Shown: positions 14,883 through 24,070, numbered from the stretch's first letter. The stretch is 41,222 bases of DNA from an uncultured Bacilli bacterium (GCA_944332025.1 CALVJB010000009.1:1-41222); one strand, 5' to 3'. Notes: generated by a model not told the origin, from the sequence alone. A program made the numbers and translations.

Positions 14883-16868
14883 CTAGCTATGTATAATGGT
14901 ATTAATTAATCTAAGTTTATTAGCATCATTCTCTTTATCTAGTAAGTATTCTAGGGAATCTTCTCTAGCTTGTAACAATATTTTGTAATCTGCTTTTAAA
15001 TCTGCTATCTTGAAAGTCATATCACCACTTTGTTTAGTTCCAAACAAATCTCCGTGACCTCTTAGTTTAAAATCCTCTTCACTAATTTCAAAACCATCAT
15101 TAGTACTTTCCATTATCTCAAGTCTTTTCGTATCATTATCACTAATTAAAATACAACTAGACTGTAATTCACTTCTTCCTACTCTTCCTCTTAACTGATG
15201 AAGTGTAGATAAACCAAATCTTTCAGCATTAAATATTACCATCATTGTAGCATTAGGAACATCTACTCCTACTTCGATAACGGTTGTACTAATTAGAATC
15301 TGTACTTTATTTTGTAAAAATTCATTCATAATTAACTCTTTTGCAGCACTAGCCATTTTACCATGAACTAAATCTATTTTATATTTACTACCAAAAGCAA
15401 GAGTCATCTTTTCTTTTAAGTCATTTACATTAGTTAAATCACTATTTTCACTTTCTTCAATAAGTGGTGCGATAACATATATCTGATGACCTTGTTTTAA
15501 TTCTTCATACATCATTTCTAAGACATCTTTAATTTCTTTATTAGTCTTAACAACAGTTTTAATTTTCTTTCTACCCTTAGGTCTTGTCTTAATAGTAGAT
15601 ACATCCATATCTCCATAAATAGTTAAAGCATAAGTTCTAGGAATAGGTGTTGCACTCATATATAAAGTATCAGGTTTTTGTCCTTTATTCTGTAGATTAG
15701 CTCTTTGGTTAACTCCAAATCTATGTTGTTCATCTGTAATAACTAATCCAAGGTTATGATAAGTAACATCTTCTTGAATTAAAGCGTGAGTTCCAACAAT
15801 TATATCAATATCACCATTTTTTAACTCTTCATAAATTAAATCTTTTTCCTTCTTAGGAGTTGAACCTGTAAGTAAAGCCATATTTAAGTTATAGTTAGCG
15901 AAGATATCTTTTAAATTACTAAAATGTTGTGTTGCAAGTATTTCAGTAGGTGCCATTAAAGCACTCTGATATCCACTTAAATAATTTGCATACATTGCTA
16001 TAAAAGAAACAATAGTCTTTCCACTACCAACATCACCTTGTAATAATCTATTCATTCTACTCTTACTCTTTAAATCTTTAATAATTGTATTAACAGCAGT
16101 TACTTGATCTTTAGTAAGTTCATAAGGAAGCTTAGAAATAAATTCATTTACTTTAGATTCATCTATATCCCTTTCAATTCCACTATTTACTTTCTTATTC
16201 TCTTCTTTTAAATAGTTAATCTTAAACATAAACTCAAATAATTCTTCATATTTAAGTCTTATCATCGCTTCTTTTAACTTTTCCTTACTAGGAGGATTAT
16301 GTACTATATTTAAAGCCATTCTCTTATTAGAAAAGTTATACTTTTCTTGATATTTTAAAGGTATACTATCATGTATTTCTTTACTTTGACTAAGTAGTGC
16401 CATATTAATATATAAAGCCATATTTTTATTAGTCAAACCACTAGTTAAATGATAAACAGGCTCTATCTTTACTTTATTAGATAAAGACTCCATCTTTATT
16501 TCTGATGCTGTTATTACATTTTTAGGCTTATCAAATTTACCTATAACAGTAACAGTAGTACCAACAGTAAGTTGACTTTTTAAAAACGCTCTATTAAATA
16601 TTGATACTCCTACAACTCCACTAGCTGTTACAAGACGAAAATTCATCTTATTAAGTCCTGCCTTAAATCTAACTAATATAGGACTACTTTCTATCTTACC
16701 ATCTATAATTATATGATCTCCATCATTTGTCTCTTCTAAATTGCCTCTAACTAAAAATTCATATCTAAAAGGATAATGTGTAACTAAATCATCTACAGTA
16801 TTTATCCCTATCTTAGAAAGAAGTGTTAAAGCTCTAGGTCCTACACCTTTTATATCTTTTAATGCCAC
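14883..16868 (-). CDS. recG: ATP-dependent DNA helicase RecG
   Basis: A 661-residue RecG, close to the usual 670-690. The start is the GTG at 16868 (VALKDIKGVGP) with GAGG 9 bases upstream, rather than the GTG at 16895. The N-terminal wedge domain binds branched DNA (GVGPRALTLLSKIGI, OB-fold around 50-150). The helicase core has Walker A QGDVGSGKT, DEQHRFG box, SATPIPRT, and the C-terminal motifs TTVIEVGVD and QLRGRVGRS. It reverses stalled forks and processes recombination intermediates. It stands alone, followed by the small RNA unit. Confidence 0.97.
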   Translation of the reverse strand: MALKDIKGVGPRALTLLSKIGINTVDDLVTHYPFRYEFLVRGNLEETNDGDHIIIDGKIESSPILVRFKAGLNKMNFRLVTASGVVGVSIFNRAFLKSQLTVGTTVTVIGKFDKPKNVITASEIKMESLSNKVKIEPVYHLTSGLTNKNMALYINMALLSQSKEIHDSIPLKYQEKYNFSNKRMALNIVHNPPSKEKLKEAMIRLKYEELFEFMFKINYLKEENKKVNSGIERDIDESKVNEFISKLPYELTKDQVTAVNTIIKDLKSKSRMNRLLQGDVGSGKTIVSFIAMYANYLSGYQSALMAPTEILATQHFSNLKDIFANYNLNMALLTGSTPKKEKDLIYEELKNGDIDIIVGTHALIQEDVTYHNLGLVITDEQHRFGVNQRANLQNKGQKPDTLYMSATPIPRTYALTIYGDMDVSTIKTRPKGRKKIKTVVKTNKEIKDVLEMMYEELKQGHQIYVIAPLIEESENSDLTNVNDLKEKMTLAFGSKYKIDLVHGKMASAAKELIMNEFLQNKVQILISTTVIEVGVDVPNATMMVIFNAERFGLSTLHQLRGRVGRSELQSSCILISDNDTKRLEIMESTNDGFEISEEDFKLRGHGDLFGTKQSGDMTFKIADLKADYKILLQAREDSLEYLLDKENDANKLRLINTIIHS

Positions 16869-16962
16869 AACACACCACCTCTTTTTCTGTCTCACATTAT
16901 AGCATAATTTTTAGAATTTTAAAAGAAAATAAATCATAAAATTTTAATAAAGGGAGGAATTT

Positions 16963-17691
16963 ATGAAAGTAATTGCAAATGGTGGTGCTTCTACTAAAAA
17001 CGTTGCTAATAATACATTAGATGCTATTTATTTAGGACTTAATGCTCCATATATTGATGGTTTTAAATTTAAGCTTTATTTAACCAAAGATAAAGAAATT
17101 ATTACTCTAAGTGATGATATAGTAGAACTTTATACTAAAGGTCTTAATGAAATAGATGATTATACTCTAAAAGACTTTTTACTTTTTAATGTAGGTAGTA
17201 AAGTTCAAAAACAACAAATAGTTACATTGAGACAAATTCTTTATATATTCCAAAATACTAATAAATATTTAATTTTAGAACTTGCCAATCAAAAAGAAAA
17301 TAATGCACTATTTACTGATTTAGTTTTAAATATGGTAAGAAGTTATTCTAATAGTATTAATATTTATTTAGAAAGTGAAAATGTAGAAATAGTAGAATAT
17401 TTAAAATCTACTGATAATTCTTATCCTATAGGTATTAGAGTAACTGAAGAAAGTACAGATAACTGGTATATAGATGTTGATTTTTATGATATTAATACTA
17501 CGCTTTTAGATGATTTTAATATAAGAGATAAGGTTAAAGAAAATAAACTTATTATGATAGATGAGGTTAATAGGATGGAAGTATTTGATTTAATCTATGC
17601 TGAATATCAAGATATATTTAACTTTATTTATATTATAACAAATCAAATTGCTAATATTAATAGTAATGAACAAATACAAAATAGAAGATAA
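16963..17691 (+). CDS. degenerate glycerophosphodiester phosphodiesterase-like protein
   Basis: A 242-residue protein whose first 55 residues follow the GDPD barrel pattern: IANGGASTKNVANNTLDAIY, then IDGFKFKLYLTKDKEIITLS and DD. Enzymes of this family have HRG, PENT, ExD and HD at these places. Here they read NGG, ANNT, KFK and SD, so both catalytic His and the metal-binding acidic pair are lost. The remaining barrel strands can be followed (YLILELANQ, INIYLES, PIGIRVTE, WYIDVDFYDI, NKLIMIDEVN). It is probably a non-enzymatic relative that binds rather than cuts. GGGAGG precedes the start. It is convergent with the next gene, whose stop is 3 bases away. Confidence 0.65.
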   Translation: MKVIANGGASTKNVANNTLDAIYLGLNAPYIDGFKFKLYLTKDKEIITLSDDIVELYTKGLNEIDDYTLKDFLLFNVGSKVQKQQIVTLRQILYIFQNTNKYLILELANQKENNALFTDLVLNMVRSYSNSINIYLESENVEIVEYLKSTDNSYPIGIRVTEESTDNWYIDVDFYDINTTLLDDFNIRDKVKENKLIMIDEVNRMEVFDLIYAEYQDIFNFIYIITNQIANINSNEQIQNRR

Positions 17692-17694
17692 CTA

Positions 17695-18048
17695 CTACCT
17701 TCTATTTTTATTAGCAATCTTTCTAATTTTTATCTTAGCTCGTGTTTCAATTAAATTTTCTTTAACACTATTTGGTTTTTCTTCTATTTTCTCTATGATT
17801 TTTAAATATCTAGAAGCTTTATCATAAAAGCCTTTCTCTGTTAAATAAACAGAAATATACAACATTATATTAGCTCTATCTTCATCATTTAAGTTAAGAT
17901 CTAAAATATATTTATCAAGCTCACTTAATCTAGTTGGAGATGATGATGAAATTATATCTTTAACACCCATCAACTTTTCTTCGTAAAATTCAATTTTCTC
18001 ATTATTTAATTTATTTTTAACACTATTTCTTTTCTTAAAATTCTTCAT
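17695..18048 (-). CDS. hypothetical small basic protein
   Basis: A 117-residue soluble protein, basic at both ends (KNFKKRNSVKNKLN and KIRKIANKNRR) with a helical TPR-like middle (YILDLNLNDEDRANIMLYIS, YLTEKGFYDKASRYLKIIEK). I recognise no family. The helix pairs suggest one TPR unit and thus protein binding. It is monocistronic and divergent from the RNA unit at 18116-18256. Confidence 0.5.
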   Translation of the reverse strand: MKNFKKRNSVKNKLNNEKIEFYEEKLMGVKDIISSSSPTRLSELDKYILDLNLNDEDRANIMLYISVYLTEKGFYDKASRYLKIIEKIEEKPNSVKENLIETRAKIKIRKIANKNRR

Positions 18049-18115
18049 ATTCTTTCTCCTCTAATTTAAGTATAAACTTCTTTAAAAAATTAGTAAACTT
18101 TTTTCAAAAAAAGTG

Positions 18116-18144
18116 TTGACAAAATGACTTCAAATGATTATTAT
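18116..18144 (+). promoter_or_regulatory. promoter of the 18151 RNA
   Basis: TTGACA (18116-18121), 17-base spacer, TATTAT (18139-18144). Confidence 0.8.
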
Positions 18145-18150
18145 AAAAAG

Positions 18151-18256
18151 CACCAATTCGGAATTAGGCGAATTGGTCGCTAGTATCACACTAGCCAACC
18201 CCTTTTTATTCTTTTTTAAGAGACTGCCCTTCAGGGGGTGCAGTCTCTATTTTTAT
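18151..18256 (+). ncRNA. candidate structured small RNA upstream of the collagen-like gene
   Basis: After a strong promoter, about 105 bases hold three hairpins: ACCAATTCG/CGAATTGGT (9 bp), GCTAGT/ACTAGC, and the terminator AGAGACTGC/GCAGTCTCT followed by ATTTTTATTTTT. The terminator loop contains CCTTCAGGGGG, and its G run can pair with AACCCC between the second and third hairpins, giving a possible pseudoknot. The unit ends 70 bases before the collagen-like gene, so it is either a stand-alone RNA or a leader whose terminator decides read-through. I recognise no riboswitch or small-RNA family. Confidence 0.6.
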
Positions 18257-18325
18257 TTTTAAGCATGACAATAGTCAATACAAAATTTTAACTCCTTCAT
18301 ATTTTAATAATGAAAGGAGAAAAAT

Positions 18326-19075
18326 ATGAATAGAGAAGATTTTAATGATAAATGTAAAGATTGCAATGATTGTTGTTTATGTGAGGTTGTTAGATGTCTA
18401 GTTAATGACTGCACTGGTCCTACTGGTCCATGTGGTTGTACAGGACCTACTGGTCCAAAGGGTGCTACAGGTCCAACAGGTGCTACCGGAATGCAAGGCC
18501 CTATAGGTCCAACAGGTGCTACCGGAATGCAAGGCCCTATAGGTCCAACTGGGGCAACCGGTGCTACAGGAGCTACTGGTATGCAAGGTCCAACTGGTCC
18601 TACTGGGGCAACCGGTGCTACAGGTCCCGCAGGTGGATCATTTAATGCTGCCGCTATGATTCATGATGAAACTAATGCTGTAGTACCAATTAATGAAGCA
18701 ATTAAACCTAGTATAACCAATCTTTCTAATGGTATTACTTATGATCCTACAACTGGTGAATTCATGGTGCCACAAACTGGACAATATTTAATCAATTGGT
18801 GGTTCAATGTTAGAAGTAAAAATCAAAACGAAGAATGTAATCCAATCGCTCTAGGTATTGAATTACATCAAACTACACCAGGATTTAACCTTATCGCTCA
18901 CTCTTCCACACATAATCGCCTTAGTGGTTGTGATACTGGAACAATTAGTGGTAATGCCCTATTCGCTGCTAATGCTAATGATAAATTTAGATTTGTTAAT
19001 ACTTCTAACACAGACTTCCAATTAGTACCAAACGATCGTTATTCTGCCTCATTCTCGGTTACACAAATCAACTAA
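18326..19075 (+). CDS. collagen-like protein with C1q/TNF-type C-terminal domain (BclA-like)
   Basis: A 249-residue protein. Residues 1-30 are Cys-rich ([15 protein letters not shown]) without a signal peptide. Residues 30-105 are Gly-X-Y triplets with many Pro-Thr ([19 protein letters not shown] repeated), including near-identical 36-base DNA repeats. Residues 106-249 form a beta-rich C1q/TNF-like trimer domain ([51 protein letters not shown]). This plan matches BclA-type exosporium filaments, which lack a classic signal peptide and are loaded onto spores from the mother cell. With SspI in this window it supports sporulation; a phage or surface fibre is the alternative. GAAAGGAG precedes the start. 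Confidence 0.85.
   Translation: MNREDFNDKCKDCNDCCLCEVVRCLVNDCTGPTGPCGCTGPTGPKGATGPTGATGMQGPIGPTGATGMQGPIGPTGATGATGATGMQGPTGPTGATGATGPAGGSFNAAAMIHDETNAVVPINEAIKPSITNLSNGITYDPTTGEFMVPQTGQYLINWWFNVRSKNQNEECNPIALGIELHQTTPGFNLIAHSSTHNRLSGCDTGTISGNALFAANANDKFRFVNTSNTDFQLVPNDRYSASFSVTQIN
18450..18630 (+). repeat. collagen-coding tandem repeats
   Basis: Repeats of 9 bases (Gly-X-Y codons) and a longer unit of about 36 bases containing GGTGCTACCGGAATGCAAGG occur at least twice in identical form. They can expand or contract by slippage. The open frames on both strands here are by-products of the repeat. Confidence 0.8.
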
Positions 19076-19076
19076 C

Positions 19077-19107
19077 AAAAAAGTTCACAGAACCTTGTGA
19101 ACTTTTT
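19077..19107. terminator. bidirectional terminator between collagen-like gene and uppS
   Basis: AAAAAGTTCACA, loop GAACC, TTGTGAACTTTTT. The T run on each strand serves the two convergent genes. Confidence 0.85.
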
Positions 19108-19816
19108 ATTTGGCATTACCAAATCTTCTATCACGTTTTCGATAATTATCTAAAGATTCTTCTAAACACCTACTATTAAAATCAGGAAAATAAGTATCTG
19201 AAAAATCATATTCAGCATAACTTGACTGATAAATCATAAAATTACTTATTCTTTTCTCTCCACTAGTTCTAATAACAAAATCAAGTGGTGGTAAATCTTG
19301 ATATAAATTTTTACTTACAACTTCTTTAGTAATATCTTCTATACTTAAAGAACCATCTAATACTTGTCTAACAATTTTCTTAGTCATATCAACTATCTCA
19401 TAGTCACCACCATAGTTAAGACAAATATTTAAAATGCCCTTAATATTATTTTTAGTATCATCTGTTGTCTTATCCATTGCCTCAAGTACACTCTTAGGAA
19501 GATTATCTCTTCTTCCAGAAAATACTACTTTAACATTATTTTTCTTAATAGATTCTAATTTAGTATTAAATAATGTTACAAATAATTTCATTAAGTAATC
19601 TACTTCACACTTTTCTCTTTTAAAATTCTCAGTAGAAAAGGCATATAAAGAAACTACTTTAATAGAAGTATTATTGTAAATATAATCAAGTAACTTAATA
19701 AGATTATCAGCACCAGCTTTATGTCCTAAGCTTCTATTAAGTCCTCTTTCTTTTGCCCATCTACCATTACCATCCATAATGATTCCTAAATGATTAGGAT
19801 ATACTACATCACTCAT
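19106..19816 (-). CDS. uppS: undecaprenyl diphosphate synthase
   Basis: A 236-residue cis-prenyltransferase of normal length. HLGIIMDGNGRWA at the N-terminus carries the catalytic Asp that binds the pyrophosphate. LYAFSTENFKR, ICLNYGGDYEI and FVIRTSGEKRISNFMIYQSS, then YAEYDFSD, are the conserved regions for isopentenyl diphosphate. It makes the C55 lipid carrier for peptidoglycan and other envelope polymers in the cytoplasm at the membrane. It starts 2 bases after the PFOR stop, so the two form an operon although they are metabolically unrelated; GGAGTAG precedes the start. A DedA-type carrier flippase lies at 31738. Confidence 0.95.
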   Translation of the reverse strand: MSDVVYPNHLGIIMDGNGRWAKERGLNRSLGHKAGADNLIKLLDYIYNNTSIKVVSLYAFSTENFKREKCEVDYLMKLFVTLFNTKLESIKKNNVKVVFSGRRDNLPKSVLEAMDKTTDDTKNNIKGILNICLNYGGDYEIVDMTKKIVRQVLDGSLSIEDITKEVVSKNLYQDLPPLDFVIRTSGEKRISNFMIYQSSYAEYDFSDTYFPDFNSRCLEESLDNYRKRDRRFGNAK

Positions 19817-19818
19817 AA

Positions 19819-22800
19819 CTACTCCTTATTTTTATTAGTTAAACTTTCATAATAATTATTTCTTTCTTTAGCATTATCTTCATTTTCTTTAAGTAAAGTA
19901 TCCGCTTCATCACTGTTTATAATTTTTAATGATTTATATCTATCCTCTCCTGTTAAGTACTCTTGATATTTATTAAAGTCACTCTTTCCATCCATCTTAA
20001 ACTCTTTAGTATCTGGATTATAATGGAATATTGGGAAATATCCACTACTTGTAGCTTTCTTCTCTTCATCAATAGAGTTACTCATTCCTTTTAAAATACC
20101 CCAAGCGATACAAGGAGAATAGGCAACTATTATACTTGGTCCATTATATTTTTCAGCTTCTAGCATTACTTTAACTGTAGCAGCAGGGTTAGCACCAAGT
20201 GATATTGCTCCTACATAAACATTAGGATTAGTTAGAGCAATCTTTAAAAGGTCTTTCTTAGCAGTCTTTTTACCTGATGAAGCAAATTTTGCAACTGCTC
20301 CCATTCTACTAGATTTACTTGCCTGTCCTCCAGTATTAGAATAAACTTCTGTATCAAGAACTAAGATATTAACATTTTCTCCACTGTTTAGAACATGATC
20401 TATTCCGTTATAGCCGATATCATAAGCCCATCCATCTCCTCCTACAGCCCATAAAGAAATAGGCATAATATATTTCTTTAGAGATTTTAAAGGCTTAATC
20501 TTAGTATGAGGAATAACAGAAAGTAATGCTTTAGCAGTATCTACATTAATATCATTAACATAGTCTAAATAGATATCTTTTTCTTCTTCATCAACTTTAG
20601 AAATATTTTCATTTATTATATTTTTTAATTGATTTTTCTTTACTTCATCAGCTATTTTCATACCAAAACCAAACTCAGCATTATCTTCAAATAAAGAGTT
20701 AGCCCATGGAACACTATATGGAGTAGATGGACTAGATGCACCATATATTGATGAACAGCCTGTAGCATTAGCAATTACAAGTCTATCTCCAAATAATTGC
20801 GTTAATAACTTCAAGTATGGCGTCTCCCCACATCCAGCACATGCTCCACTAAACTCAAATCTAGGCTTCTTAAACTGACTACCTTTAACCGTACTAACGC
20901 TCATAACATCTTTCTCAGTTACTTCATTAAATAAGTATTCTGTCTCTTTTAAAGTAATATCATTAACAATACTCTCTTTGCTTACCATCTCAAGTGCTTT
21001 AGCACCCTTCTTACCAGGACAAATATTAGCACATAAACCACAACCAGTACAATCTTTATAACTAACAGCAATTGTATATTTTAAATTATCACCTAAATGA
21101 CTATCTAAAAGTTTATCATTTAAACTAGTAGGAGCTTTCTCTACTTCTTCTTTATCTAGCAAGAATGGTCTTATAACAGCATGAGGACAAACTAGGGAAC
21201 ACAAGTTACAACTAATACAGTTTTCACTGATTATTTTAGGAACAACTTCACTTATATCACGCTTTTCAAGACGAGATAAACCTCCATCAACAGTACCATC
21301 AGGTCTATCTAAGAAAGCACTAACAGGAAGGCTATCTCCTTCTCTTTTATCGATTATATCAAACAAGCTAGAACTAACTTCACTCACCTTTACATAATCA
21401 TCAGTATTCTCATCTATCTTAAGTAAATGAGTTGTATTAATAGCATTATCAACTGCTTTTTTATTTTTCTCTGCAATATTATTTCCTTTAAGTTTAAATC
21501 TACTATCAAGATTATCTTTCATTTTATTAATAGCATAATCACTATCAATAATATGACCAAACTTAAAGATTAAAGCTTCCATAATAGCACTTATCTTATT
21601 ACCAAGTCCTTCTTTCTTAGCCACTTTATAAGCATTAACTACATAGACTTTAATATTATTATCAAGGATATATTTCTTATCTTCACTACTTATCATAGAA
21701 ATAATCTCATCATCAGTCTTACTACTATTAAGAAGGAATACTCCATTCTTTTTAATTTTATTAATAAATCTAAACTTAGTAAGATAAGCATCTTGTGTAC
21801 AAACTAACAACTTAGCTTTTCCTACATAATAAGTAGATCTAATAGGAGTTTTTGAAAATCTTAAATGACTTAATGTAACTCCACCTGACTTTTTAGAATC
21901 ATATTGGAAATACCCTTGAACATAAGCATCAGTAGCATCTCCTGTTATTTTCATTAAATCTTTACAAGCTGAAACCATTCCATCACTACCATAACCATAA
22001 ACAAGAAATGATGTTTGTCCTCTATGAGGTAGATTAAAGTCTTTATCATAAGGAATACTTAAATTAGTAACATCATCATCAATTCCTATAGTAAAGTTAT
22101 GATTAATAGTCTCTAAATTATCATATATAGCTTTTATCATAGATGGAGTTGTATCTTTACTAGATAATCCATATCTACCACCTACTACTTTAATATCACT
22201 ACCTAATGATTTAATAATATTATCTACATCAAGAAATAGTGGCTCACCTGTACTTCCCGCTTCTTTAGTTCTATCTAGTACTGCAATCATTTTAACTGTT
22301 TTAGGAATACTCTTTAAGAAATATTCTCTTGAGAAAGGTCTATATAAATGTACTTCTACTACTCCAACTTTTTCGCTCGTTTCATTTAAGTAATCTACTA
22401 CTTCTTTAATAGTCTCACAAACACTACCCATTGCAACTATTACTTTAGTAGCATCTCTTTTTCCATAATAGTTAAATGGTGCATAGTTTCTTCCTGTTAT
22501 TTTATTAACCTCCTGCATATATTCGTTAACAATATCAGGTAGTTCTAAATAGTATTTATTTCTAACTTCTGTCGCTTGAAAATAAATATCATCATTTTCA
22601 CTAGTACCTCTAGTTACAGGATTATCTGGATGAAGACTTCTCTTACGAAAAGCATCAAGAGCTTTCTTATCAACTAGTTTTTTCAACTTATTAGTATCAA
22701 TTACATCTATTTTTTGTAGTTCATGACTTGTTCTAAAACCATCAAAGAAGTTCATAAAAGGAACTCTACCTTTAATAGCAGATAAGTGTGCTACTCCAGT

Positions 22801-23247
22801 TAAATCCATTACTTCTTGAACTGATGATGATGCAAGTATTGCAAAACCTGTACTTCTAGCAGCATAAACATCTTGATGATCACCAAAGATTGATAAGGCG
22901 TGAGTTGCAAGACTTCTTGCAGCGACATTAATAACACAAGGAAGTAATTCCCCTGCTATTTTATACATATTAGGTATCATTAATAAAAGCCCTTGGCTAG
23001 CAGTATAAGTAGTAGTTAAACATCCTGCTTGAAGTGAACCATGAACCATACCAGCAGCCCCTGCTTCACTTTCCATTTCTACTACTTTAACAGGTTGATT
23101 AAAGTAATTAAGCTTCCCCTCACTTGCCCATTTATCAGTAAGTTCCGCCATAGGAGAAGCAGGAGTTATTGGATAAATACCTGCTACTTCTGTAAAATTA
23201 TATGAAACATAACTACAAGCTTCATTTCCATCCATTATTTTTTTCAT
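19819..23247 (-). CDS. nifJ: pyruvate:ferredoxin (flavodoxin) oxidoreductase
   Basis: A 1142-residue single-chain PFOR of the usual length. The N-terminal domain has YPITPASPMAELTDKW. The two-cluster ferredoxin domain carries CISCNLCSLVCPH and CTGCGLCANICPG at about 685-755. The C-terminal TPP domain has ACAGCGETPYLKLL, ATGCSSIYGASSP and GDGWAYDIGY...EVYSNTGGQASKSS. The enzyme converts pyruvate and CoA to acetyl-CoA and CO2, passing electrons to ferredoxin or flavodoxin; it is oxygen sensitive and shows an anaerobic fermentative metabolism. It is first in the operon with uppS, and its promoter region is shared with the divergent gene at 23396. Confidence 0.97.
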   Translation of the reverse strand: MKKIMDGNEACSYVSYNFTEVAGIYPITPASPMAELTDKWASEGKLNYFNQPVKVVEMESEAGAAGMVHGSLQAGCLTTTYTASQGLLLMIPNMYKIAGELLPCVINVAARSLATHALSIFGDHQDVYAARSTGFAILASSSVQEVMDLTGVAHLSAIKGRVPFMNFFDGFRTSHELQKIDVIDTNKLKKLVDKKALDAFRKRSLHPDNPVTRGTSENDDIYFQATEVRNKYYLELPDIVNEYMQEVNKITGRNYAPFNYYGKRDATKVIVAMGSVCETIKEVVDYLNETSEKVGVVEVHLYRPFSREYFLKSIPKTVKMIAVLDRTKEAGSTGEPLFLDVDNIIKSLGSDIKVVGGRYGLSSKDTTPSMIKAIYDNLETINHNFTIGIDDDVTNLSIPYDKDFNLPHRGQTSFLVYGYGSDGMVSACKDLMKITGDATDAYVQGYFQYDSKKSGGVTLSHLRFSKTPIRSTYYVGKAKLLVCTQDAYLTKFRFINKIKKNGVFLLNSSKTDDEIISMISSEDKKYILDNNIKVYVVNAYKVAKKEGLGNKISAIMEALIFKFGHIIDSDYAINKMKDNLDSRFKLKGNNIAEKNKKAVDNAINTTHLLKIDENTDDYVKVSEVSSSLFDIIDKREGDSLPVSAFLDRPDGTVDGGLSRLEKRDISEVVPKIISENCISCNLCSLVCPHAVIRPFLLDKEEVEKAPTSLNDKLLDSHLGDNLKYTIAVSYKDCTGCGLCANICPGKKGAKALEMVSKESIVNDITLKETEYLFNEVTEKDVMSVSTVKGSQFKKPRFEFSGACAGCGETPYLKLLTQLFGDRLVIANATGCSSIYGASSPSTPYSVPWANSLFEDNAEFGFGMKIADEVKKNQLKNIINENISKVDEEEKDIYLDYVNDINVDTAKALLSVIPHTKIKPLKSLKKYIMPISLWAVGGDGWAYDIGYNGIDHVLNSGENVNILVLDTEVYSNTGGQASKSSRMGAVAKFASSGKKTAKKDLLKIALTNPNVYVGAISLGANPAATVKVMLEAEKYNGPSIIVAYSPCIAWGILKGMSNSIDEEKKATSSGYFPIFHYNPDTKEFKMDGKSDFNKYQEYLTGEDRYKSLKIINSDEADTLLKENEDNAKERNNYYESLTNKNKE

Positions 23248-23277
23248 ATATTATCATCACTCTTTTCTATAGTTCTA

Positions 23278-23340
23278 ATTCAATTATATAATAAAATTAT
23301 GTTTTTATCTATCTATTTAGAAAAAAATGTGTTATAGTAT
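23278..23340. promoter_or_regulatory. divergent promoter block, copy 1
   Basis: The stretch AATTATATAATAAAATTAT, then TTTTATCTATCTATTTAGAA, recurs almost unchanged at 29973-30035. Here it separates PFOR (minus) from the gene at 23396 (plus), with TATAGT at 23333-23338 as likely plus-strand -10. Confidence 0.5.
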
Positions 23341-23395
23341 GAGTGAGAAGCGATATAATTAAAAAACATTACAATATATAGATAGGAGTAAAAAC

Positions 23396-23836
23396 ATGAA
23401 TAAAATTGAATGTTCAAAACCAGATATTTCTGAATATGGATTTATAAGGCTTTACAGTGCTACTGTAATCTTGCAAGGTAAAAATCCTATATTTGAAAAT
23501 CATGAATTAGAAAAAGATTTATTTAAGTATTATGATAAAGAAGAATTCAATTTCTTTTTTGAAGATATTGTAAAAAGAGAAGATAAAATATTTAAAGATA
23601 GTAGTTATTTAGATTTAAATGCTGGTTTAGGGCAAGGATATGCTTTAGGATTATTATTACCACTACAAGGATCTAAAAATTTAAAATCTATTATTAATCT
23701 CTCTAGAGAAAATGCTAGTGAAATACTTTCATCATTTAATGAGAAACAGATAGTAGCAATGGGAAATCTATGTAATGAAATGGATGAAGAAAAGAACAAA
23801 AGGAATAATAGTACATTTACTAAAAAATTAAGTTAA
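23396..23836 (+). CDS. hypothetical protein
   Basis: A 146-residue soluble protein with no recognised domain. It has an acidic, aromatic middle (FNFFFEDIVKREDKIFK), a glycine-rich loop (LNAGLGQGYALGLLLPLQG) that resembles no nucleotide-binding motif I can name, and a helical C-terminus. ATAGGAG lies 8 bases before the start. The first toxin-antitoxin module starts 6 bases after its stop, and nothing links the two functionally. Confidence 0.55.
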   Translation: MNKIECSKPDISEYGFIRLYSATVILQGKNPIFENHELEKDLFKYYDKEEFNFFFEDIVKREDKIFKDSSYLDLNAGLGQGYALGLLLPLQGSKNLKSIINLSRENASEILSSFNEKQIVAMGNLCNEMDEEKNKRNNSTFTKKLS

Positions 23837-23841
23837 AATTT

Positions 23842-23870
23842 TTGACAAAAATTAATATTTATGATACTAT
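23842..23870 (+). promoter_or_regulatory. promoter of antitoxin RNA 1
   Basis: TTGACA, 17 bases, TACTAT. The same promoter, with one or two changes, stands before copies 2 and 3. Confidence 0.85.
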
Positions 23871-23876
23871 GAATAT

Positions 23877-23986
23877 GTAAAAGAAATTTACATAAAATTA
23901 AAAATGAGGAACATTTAGGTTGCAAGTGAATGTCACCTCATATATTCTATGTGTGGCACTCTAATGCAGAGTGTCTATTTTATTTT
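23877..23986 (+). ncRNA. candidate type I antitoxin RNA 1
   Basis: This RNA of about 110 bases starts with a hairpin (ATGTAAA-AGAAA-TTTACAT), then a second stem (GAGG-AACATT / AATGT-CACCTC) and ends in the terminator GGCACTC-TAATGCA-GAGTGTC-TATTTTATTTT. It faces the toxin gene tail to tail and is fully complementary to the toxin mRNA 3' region, if that transcript runs to the minus-strand terminator formed by the GAGG/CCTC stem with ATTTTTAATTTT. Overlap would be about 90 bases, as in ratA/txpA. Confidence 0.7.
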
Positions 23987-24070
23987 GAAGGTTAGAACTA
24001 AGAAAGAAAGACTCAATAAAATTAAAGGAATAAGCTTTAGTACTTTTATAATAAAAGTCTTTGTCTTCAT
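23975..24070 (-). CDS. small hydrophobic peptide, candidate type I toxin 1
   Basis: This 31-codon gene encodes a peptide starting MKTKTFIIKVLK, with a leucine/isoleucine-rich single membrane span in the middle and ending LVLTFKIK. Charge is positive at both ends. The ribosome site AAGGAGG is perfect at 7 bases, but CCTCCTATCC just upstream can pair with GGAAAGGAGG (10 bp, one mismatch, loop TATA) and hide it. Its own promoter is at 24130-24158. Size, composition, sequestered site and facing antisense RNA match Bacillus-type type I toxins (TxpA, BsrG), which depolarize or perturb the membrane. The coding sequence is identical base for base to copy 2. Confidence 0.75.
   Translation of the reverse strand: MKTKTFIIKVLKLIPLILLSLSFLVLTFKIK

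Noticed and set aside
18398-18645. Two Trp/Ser/Arg-rich ORFs on both strands within the collagen gene
   Set aside because: They arise from the Gly-X-Y repeat read in other frames and have no ribosome sites.
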